NCBI GenBank assembly: GCA_964423875.1
Contig: CAYRGS010000118.1
Coordinates: 1-9,971, forward strand
Reading direction: 5' to 3'
DNA from: CAYRGS01 sp964423875
Lineage (GTDB): Bacteria > UBA8248 > JACPRG01 > G963555815
Length of the DNA stretch: 9,971 bases
Positions 6,056 through 9,971 of this stretch are shown here, piece after piece; within the stretch, counting starts at the first letter, position 1, and each line of letters opens with the position of its first letter. The notes beneath the pieces were generated by a model that did no database searches, was not told where the DNA came from, and saw nothing but the letters and a program-made list of their open reading frames with translations. The position numbers were made by a program, and so were the translations under genes.

Positions 6056-8580
6056 GGGCGGGCCGGGACCTGGCATTGGCGTTTCGGATGACCTGGCGCG
6101 AGATGCGCGGCGGACCGAAAGGGTTCGGGTTGTTCTTGGCCTGTCTGGCCATCGGCGTCGGCGCGATGACCGCGGTCGGAACCCTTTCCGATTCGGTCGG
6201 CGAGGCCCTCCGAAAGGACGCCCGAACGCTGTTGGGCGGGGACCTGGAGCTGAGCCTAAGCTACCGGCGTTTGCGACCCGAGGCGCTCCGGTTTCTGAGG
6301 GCTCGGGGCCGGGTCTCCGAAGGCGCCCGGATGCGGACCATGGCGCGCTCCGCCGCCGGCAATCCCTCTTTGGTCGAGCTGAAGGCGGTGGACGGCGCAT
6401 ACCCGCTTTTCGGCAAGCTGAAACTCAAATCGGGCGGGAGCGCGGCTGCGGCCCTGGCCGAGTGGGACGGCGTGTTCGGGGCCGTTGTCGATCCGGCGCT
6501 GCTGACGCGGCTCGCGGTCGGCGTCGGCGACCGGATCCGGCTCGGGAGCGCGGAGTTGCGGATCACCGGCGTCATTGCGCGGGAACCCGACAAGGCGAGC
6601 CGGTTCTTCCAGCTCGGCCCCCGCCTGATGGTGGGGCTGAAGGCGCTGCCCGGGACCGGTCTCGTCCGGCCCGGGAGCATGGTCTTCTATTTTTACAAGG
6701 TGCGGTTGGCCGAAACGTCGAGCCTGGACGCCGTGAAACGGGAGCTCAAGACTCGGTTTCCCGGCGCCGGCTGGCGGGTCCGGGATTACGGATCGGCCAC
6801 GGCCCGCCTCGAACATTTCTCCGAGCACATGACGCTCTATCTCACCCTGGTGAGTCTCGCCACCCTGCTGGTCGGCGGGATCGGCGTGGCGGGCGCCGTC
6901 AGGAGCCACCTGGAGAGCCGAAGCGACTCGATCGCCGCGATGAAATGTCTGGGCGCGAGCCGCGGGCTGATCGTTTCGATCTACCTGTTCCAGACGCTGG
7001 CGCTGGCTTTGGCGGGGAGCGCATTGGGGATCGGAGGCGGGCTGGCCTTTTCGGCCGCTGTGTTCTCCCTGATCGCGGAAAGTTTTGGCATCGCGGCCGG
7101 CATTGCGCTGGACCCGCGGACCCTCCTAACGGCAGCGGCATACGGTGTCCTGACGGCGCTCGCCTTCTCACTCTGGCCCCTGTCCGCCGCCGGGACGATT
7201 TCTCCGGCCCGGCTCTTTCGCGGCTATACGGACGTGGCGCCCCGAAAGCCCTCCTTGCGGGCGGGTGCTGCCGTTGTTCTGACCTTGTCGGCTCTGTTCG
7301 GTTTGACTTGGAGTTTCACCGGAGACGGCCGCCTGACGGCGGGGTTCGCAGCGGCGGCGGCCGGGAGCGCTGTCCTCTTCCGGGCCGTGGCCGGACTGAT
7401 GATGAAGGCGGCGGCCTCGGCGCCGGCGCCCAAGGGGTCGCGGCTTCGGCAGGCCCTGGCCAACCTGCACCGGCCGGGCGCGTTGACGGCGAAGGTCTTC
7501 TTCTCGCTGGGCCTTGGGTTGACCGCCCTGGCCGCCGTGGCCCTGGTGGAGGGGAATTTGCGGAACCGGATTGAGCGGGCGCTTCCCGAGGTTGCGCCGT
7601 CGTACTTTTTTCTGGACGTCCAGCCTTCGCGGATCGATGAGTTCAGGAGGGTCGTCCGGTCCGCTCCGGGGGTGTCGCGGATGGAGAGCCGGCCGTTGAT
7701 CCGCGGCCGGATTGTCCGGATTAACGGCGTGCCGTCCGACGAAGCCCGGATCGACCCGGATGTGGGCTGGACCTTGCGGAGTGACCGGGCGATGACGTAC
7801 GCGGCGAAGATGCCGGAGGGAACGGTCGTGACCGAGGGCAAGTGGTGGCCGGAAAACTACCGGGGAAAGCCGCTTCTCTCATTGGATCAAAGGATTGCGA
7901 GAGGGTTTGGCGTGGGGGTGGGCGACAGCCTGACGCTTTTGATTCTCGGGCGGAAGATTCGGGCGCGGATCGCCAGCTTGCGGAAAATCAGTTGGGTCTC
8001 ATTGGGTCTGAATCACGTGATTGTCCTCGCGCCCGGAGCGCTGGATGGTGCTCCGGTGACCTACCTCGCGACGGCCTACGCGGCGGATGAGACGGAATCG
8101 GCCCTGTTCAGGACCGTCACGCGGCGGTTCCCGAACGTTGTGCCGGTGTACATAAAAGATGTCCTCAGGGACGTGGGGGAGATCCTACGGAAGATCGGCC
8201 TGGCGGTGAGGGCCATGGCCTGGGTGACCCTTGCGACGGGCCTGCTCGTCCTGGTTCAGGCGCTCCGGGCGAATCTCAGAAGTCGCCATTACGAGGCGGT
8301 GATCTTCAAAGTCGTCGGAGCCACCCGAAGGGACATTGTTCTTTCCCTGGCGGCCGAGTTTTCTATTCAGGGATTGGCGATGGCCCTGCTTGCGTCTCTC
8401 CTGGGGACCTTGATCTCGTACGCCTTTGTCGAGTGGGTCCTTCGGGCCCCCTGGATATTCCTGCCCGTCCCGCTCATCACGATCGTCGCGGGGGGGGCGG
8501 GCGCGACCCTGGTTCTAGGTCTGGCCGGCGTCCGCGGCGTCCTGGGCCGAAAGGCCTGGCCCGTCCTCAGGAATGAGTGA
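6052..8580 (+). CDS. ybbP: YbbP-type FtsX-family ABC permease
   Basis: This is a complete 842-residue permease partner of the upstream ATPase. The predicted layout follows the YbbP pattern of about ten membrane segments. The first lies near residues 25-46 and is followed by a large periplasmic domain of the MacB core type (about 50-255). A membrane cluster follows at about 262-285, 311-345, 357-377, 401-422, 430-450 and 480-500, then a second periplasmic domain (about 505-710), then segments near 712-739, 760-796 and 802-830. The two FtsX domains show the family's cytoplasmic EARRYEA-like turns: ESRSDSIAAMKCLGASRGLIVSIY (about 287-310) and SRHYEAVIFKVVGATRRDIVLSL (about 743-765). The GTG-to-ATG question does not arise, since ATG 6052 overlaps the ATPase stop. 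With YbbA it probably forms an inner-membrane exporter or extractor acting on lipid-linked material; the neighbouring periplasmic esterase may act on the same molecules. That link is inference from conserved gene order. Confidence 0.93.
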   Translation: MRAGRDLALAFRMTWREMRGGPKGFGLFLACLAIGVGAMTAVGTLSDSVGEALRKDARTLLGGDLELSLSYRRLRPEALRFLRARGRVSEGARMRTMARSAAGNPSLVELKAVDGAYPLFGKLKLKSGGSAAAALAEWDGVFGAVVDPALLTRLAVGVGDRIRLGSAELRITGVIAREPDKASRFFQLGPRLMVGLKALPGTGLVRPGSMVFYFYKVRLAETSSLDAVKRELKTRFPGAGWRVRDYGSATARLEHFSEHMTLYLTLVSLATLLVGGIGVAGAVRSHLESRSDSIAAMKCLGASRGLIVSIYLFQTLALALAGSALGIGGGLAFSAAVFSLIAESFGIAAGIALDPRTLLTAAAYGVLTALAFSLWPLSAAGTISPARLFRGYTDVAPRKPSLRAGAAVVLTLSALFGLTWSFTGDGRLTAGFAAAAAGSAVLFRAVAGLMMKAAASAPAPKGSRLRQALANLHRPGALTAKVFFSLGLGLTALAAVALVEGNLRNRIERALPEVAPSYFFLDVQPSRIDEFRRVVRSAPGVSRMESRPLIRGRIVRINGVPSDEARIDPDVGWTLRSDRAMTYAAKMPEGTVVTEGKWWPENYRGKPLLSLDQRIARGFGVGVGDSLTLLILGRKIRARIASLRKISWVSLGLNHVIVLAPGALDGAPVTYLATAYAADETESALFRTVTRRFPNVVPVYIKDVLRDVGEILRKIGLAVRAMAWVTLATGLLVLVQALRANLRSRHYEAVIFKVVGATRRDIVLSLAAEFSIQGLAMALLASLLGTLISYAFVEWVLRAPWIFLPVPLITIVAGGAGATLVLGLAGVRGVLGRKAWPVLRNE

Positions 8581-8585
8581 GAAAC

Positions 8586-8595
8586 CGGAATTCCG
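8586..8595. repeat. CGGAATTCCG palindrome between convergent genes
   Basis: A perfect 10-bp palindrome lies in the 51-base gap between the ybbP stop (8580) and the SH3-gene stop (8632). GAAA before it and TTTC after it could extend a bulged hairpin (8581-8606). It may mark transcript ends, but there is no T tract. Confidence 0.3.
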
Positions 8596-8631
8596 CGCGG
8601 GATTTCTCTCTCATGATGGCCATTTCCGAGG

Positions 8632-9126
8632 CTAAAGGTTCGACGGGTCCCGGGAGGCCCCCCAGAGGAGCTTCCGGGCAATCCATCCCTCGTCCCCGTC
8701 GGCGTGACGGACTTTCAGCCAGCTTCCCCTCTTTCCCACCACGAGGAACGGGACGCCTTTGTCGGCCGTGAAGATGGCCGACTGGTCTGCGCTCGGTCCT
8801 TTTCTGATGTTGGCGGATTTGACCTTGACGATGACCGCGTGTTTGCCGTCGGTCAGGCCTTTATGGACCCATTCTTTATATCCTTCATAGTCACGGACTT
8901 TGAGCCATCGCCCCTTCCGCTTGATGACCCGGTACGGGTAGTTCTGCGGAGCGATCCACAACTTTTTGAACCTTGTTCCCGGCCCGGAGCGGACGTTGGC
9001 GGTCTTCGATTTGATGCGCACCACCTCGGCTGCCGTCGCGACGCCGGGGGCGAAGGCAATCGCGGCCAGACTGATGAACGCCCAGATCCAAGCCGCATGG
9101 AACGTCCGATTCAATTTTCCACGCAA
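8632..9126 (-). CDS. Secreted protein with two bacterial SH3 domains
   Basis: From a TTG start at 9126 the protein has 164 residues. The first 33 form a Sec signal peptide: basic MRGKLNR, hydrophobic AWIWAFISLAAIAFAP, cleavage after VATAA. The rest is two tandem SH3b (SH3_3/YgiM-like) domains. The first (about 35-92) contains TANVRSGPGTRFKKL, GRWLKVRDYEGYKEWVHKG; the second (about 98-155) contains SANIRKGPSADQSAIF, GSWLKVRHADGDEGWIARKLLW. Such domains bind peptidoglycan or envelope partners and often occur in cell-wall proteins. The start is chosen because AGGAGG (9138-9133) lies six bases before the TTG. An ATG at 9198 is in frame but has no ribosome binding site and would put 24 residues before the signal. 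An ATG at 9131 is closer to the purine tract but out of frame. The gene faces ybbP tail to tail. Catalytic activity is not apparent. Confidence 0.88.
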   Translation of the reverse strand: MRGKLNRTFHAAWIWAFISLAAIAFAPGVATAAEVVRIKSKTANVRSGPGTRFKKLWIAPQNYPYRVIKRKGRWLKVRDYEGYKEWVHKGLTDGKHAVIVKVKSANIRKGPSADQSAIFTADKGVPFLVVGKRGSWLKVRHADGDEGWIARKLLWGASRDPSNL

Positions 9127-9131
9127 AACAT
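9111..9131 (-). CDS. Six-codon leader ORF overlapping the SH3-protein start (MFCVEN)
   Basis: An ATG at 9131 immediately follows the GAGGAGGAGG tract and opens a six-codon frame, MFCVEN, ending in TGA at 9113-9111. The SH3 gene runs in another frame and could start at TTG 9126 inside this mini-ORF, or at a second TTG (9114) that overlaps its stop. The tract serves both starts: four bases from an AGGAGG to the ATG, six from another to the TTG. It may be a coupling or competing leader ORF, or may simply be untranslated. No other support is visible. Confidence 0.3.
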   Translation of the reverse strand: MFCVEN

Positions 9132-9407
9132 TCCTCCTCCTCGCATGAGGGTCCGTCGAAAATCCCTGGAGTGACCTCCAGGCCAGGGCGAATCCCATCT
9201 GTGATGCCGGTGTATGGTTCTCTGCCCGATAGCGGCGTGCGCGCTATGTTTTGAAACTCGGTCGCCTAAGGGGGCGATTGGATTGAGAGCGGGAGAGTTA
9301 AGACGGCCCATCATGGCTCAATTGAGTCTTCTGATTGCCCAAAACGTCGATCAACAAAGACCCGGCAGACCGAGCTTCTTCGAAATGAATCACAAACTAC
9401 ATTAATG
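9127..9407 (-). promoter_or_regulatory. Long structured 5' leader of the SH3-protein gene
   Basis: If transcription starts from the extended -10 at 9416-9408, the message carries about 270 untranslated bases. It contains three local inverted repeats: AAGAC/GTCTT (9300-9304, 9326-9330) next to the palindrome CTCAATTGAG (9317-9326); TCGCC/GGCGA (9262-9266, 9273-9277); and ATAGCG/CGCTAT (9229-9234, 9242-9247). I recognise no known riboswitch class. Otherwise I see no gene in 9199-9490. Confidence 0.35.
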
Positions 9408-9416
9408 ATTATATCA
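9408..9416 (-). promoter_or_regulatory. Extended -10 promoter for the SH3-protein gene
   Basis: The minus strand reads TGATATAAT (9416-9408), a perfect TGnTATAAT extended -10. A TTGCAA (9438-9433) sits upstream at a long 19-base spacing, but extended -10 promoters need little -35. It lies in the most AT-rich stretch of the window and points toward the SH3 gene. Confidence 0.55.
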
Positions 9417-9428
9417 TAACTGATTAAA

Positions 9429-9442
9429 TTAATTGCAATTAA
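9429..9442. promoter_or_regulatory. 14-bp perfect palindrome, candidate operator
   Basis: TTAATTGCAATTAA is a perfect 14-bp palindrome. It lies between the leftward extended -10 (9416-9408) and a rightward promoter candidate (9456-9484), overlapping the position of a leftward -35. This is where a dimeric regulator would control both directions. AT-rich sequence makes chance palindromes more likely, so the role is tentative. Confidence 0.4.
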
Positions 9443-9455
9443 AAAACTTTAAATA

Positions 9456-9484
9456 TTTTCAGGCCCTTAGATTAACTGTAAAAT
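9456..9484 (+). promoter_or_regulatory. Rightward promoter candidate upstream of the structured RNA
   Basis: TTTTCA (9456-9461), a 17-base spacer and TAAAAT (9479-9484) form a sigma-70-like promoter with four of six -35 matches and five of six -10 matches. Transcription would start near 9491 and run into the GC-rich, non-coding, strongly folded region that carries the RNase P-like core. Confidence 0.4.
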
Positions 9485-9490
9485 TCGACA

Positions 9491-9676
9491 CAGATTCCCA
9501 ATTTTTCGAATGAAGCATCTTGTGTCGGTGTGTGATCGGCCCGTGTCTGAAGGCGGATTTCCCGCGGAGGAAAGTCCCGGATCGTGTGGGGCGGAGGAAT
9601 CGGTCGGGGAGAAAGCGGGTTGCGCTCCCTGGTGCGGGAGGGCTCCGCGGCTACGGCGTGTAGCGAGCGGGCTTAT
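9491..9676 (+). ncRNA. Candidate structured RNA with RNase P RNA-like P3/P4 core
   Basis: No convincing protein is encoded here. A short hairpin GCGG/CCGC (9553-9556, 9562-9565) is followed one base later by GAGGAAAGTCC (9567-9577), identical to the universal CR-I core of bacterial RNase P RNA and placed just after a P3-like hairpin as in that RNA. At 9668-9676 is CGGGCTTAT, resembling the CR-V end CCGGCTTAT. The two can pair as helix P4: AAG (9572-9574) with CTT, a bulged U at 9575, then CCCG (9576-9579) with CGGG (9668-9671). The pairs differ from the usual form but complement each other. Inside are GCGGAG/CTCCGC (9591-9596, 9643-9648), CTCCC/GGGAG (9625-9629, 9636-9640) and GCTAC/GTAGC (9650-9654, 9660-9664). 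The ACAGAA stretch before CR-V, the specificity domain and an obvious P1 are missing, and only about 90 bases separate the P4 strands. It may be a minimal RNase P-like RNA, a deleted copy, or coincidence. Confidence 0.35.
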
Positions 9677-9971
9677 GAAGGCTCGGCGTCCTGGTTGCAG
9701 ATATCCATCACTATCAGTGCATAAGCCTTCGAGGCCGCCAGCAGGTCGTCCGCGTGGAGGAATTCCCGATTCGCGGCATTTGGGTCCGGTTTTTCCTGCC
9801 AGATCTCTCGGATGAAGGGCCCATAGGTGACCGCTGGTATTCCGGCCTCATTGAAAACGTTCATGTCCCGCCACATGCTCGTGATGGGCGGATCAATGGT
9901 CCCCATGGGTTTTCCGATGACCTTTTCATGCGCCCGCTGGATGCTGTCCACAAGCGGTTCATGTCCCTCGG
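9673..9971 (-). CDS. M20-family peptidase/deacylase, C-terminal end (5' end cut by window edge)
   Basis: About 99 residues are visible, open to the window edge, ending in TAA at 9675-9673. The segment DPPITSMWRDMNVFNEAGIPAVTYGP, then REFLHADDLLAASKAYALIVMDIC, matches the C-terminal part of the catalytic domain of M20 metallohydrolases (ArgE, DapE, acylase and carboxypeptidase G2 relatives): a W-x-D-x-N strand, the GIPAVTYGP loop near the metal site, and the final helix after the metal-ligand region. The family hydrolyses amide bonds in N-acylated amino acids or small peptides with two zinc or cobalt ions. The substrate and most metal ligands lie outside the window. Its stop codon falls inside the GGGCTTAT element of the candidate RNA on the other strand. 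Confidence 0.8.
   Translation of the reverse strand, partial: EGHEPLVDSIQRAHEKVIGKPMGTIDPPITSMWRDMNVFNEAGIPAVTYGPFIREIWQEKPDPNAANREFLHADDLLAASKAYALIVMDICNQDAEPS

Noticed and set aside
5402..6400. 332-codon minus-strand open frame across ybbA and the start of ybbP
   Set aside because: It is antisense to a textbook ABC ATPase and has the low-complexity composition of a GC-rich shadow frame.
6033..7574. 513-codon plus-strand open frame overlapping ybbP
   Set aside because: Arg/Gly/Pro-rich out-of-frame translation typical of high-GC shadows; the ybbP frame has clear FtsX features.
9510..9815. 101-codon plus-strand open frame covering the RNase P-like region
   Set aside because: Composition is unlike a real protein, there is no ribosome binding site, and its 3' half is antisense to the M20 peptidase.
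1..9971. CRISPR array, insertion sequence, prophage or toxin-antitoxin genes
   Set aside because: No regularly spaced repeats, transposase or integrase motifs, or terminal inverted repeats were seen on either strand.

Overview
The window is high-GC bacterial chromosome and is coding-dense on both strands. The gene families (a UbiD-type decarboxylase, a Rieske oxygenase, an NMT1/SsuA-like solute-binding protein, an isochorismatase-fold hydrolase and an M20 peptidase) together with a Gram-negative tesA/ybbA/ybbP cluster suggest a soil, sediment or marine Gram-negative lineage of the Deltaproteobacteria, Rokubacteria, Tectomicrobia or NC10 kind. No taxonomic marker gene is present, so this placement is only an inference.

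Layout. Positions 2-1114 (+) hold the 3' part of a UbiD-family decarboxylase. Positions 1336-2400 (+) hold a Rieske-type ring-hydroxylating oxygenase alpha subunit with visibly lower GC than its neighbours. Convergent to it, a minus-strand pair (4290-3238, then 3181-2504) encodes an ABC substrate-binding protein and a cysteine hydrolase, separated by 56 bases that contain an RNA-type hairpin. Positions 5242-4559 (-) encode a secreted TesA-like SGNH esterase, transcribed divergently from the ABC ATPase/permease pair ybbA-ybbP (5363-6055 and 6052-8580, +), which is the arrangement known from E. coli. Positions 9126-8632 (-) encode a secreted protein with two SH3 domains, preceded by a leader of about 280 bases. 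Positions 9971-9673 (-) hold the C-terminal end of an M20-family peptidase/deacylase.

How it fits together. The first half looks like an accessory catabolic and uptake region: a prenyl-FMN-type decarboxylase, an oxygenase, an amidase-like hydrolase and a periplasmic binding protein. The middle is an envelope cluster: a periplasmic esterase plus an FtsX/LolCE-like exporter. The shared envelope theme continues with the SH3 protein.

The most unusual item lies between 9400 and 9680. An AT-rich divergent promoter region carrying a 14-bp palindrome is followed on the + strand by a GC-rich, strongly structured, non-coding stretch. It contains an exact copy of the RNase P RNA CR-I core (GAGGAAAGTCC, 9567-9577) and, about 90 bases later, a CGGGCTTAT element. 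That element can re-form the RNase P P4 helix, including the bulged U, with different base pairs from the common form. The normal interior of RNase P RNA is missing. This is either a drastically reduced RNase P-like RNA, a decayed copy, or a coincidence, and it is the main lead of the window.
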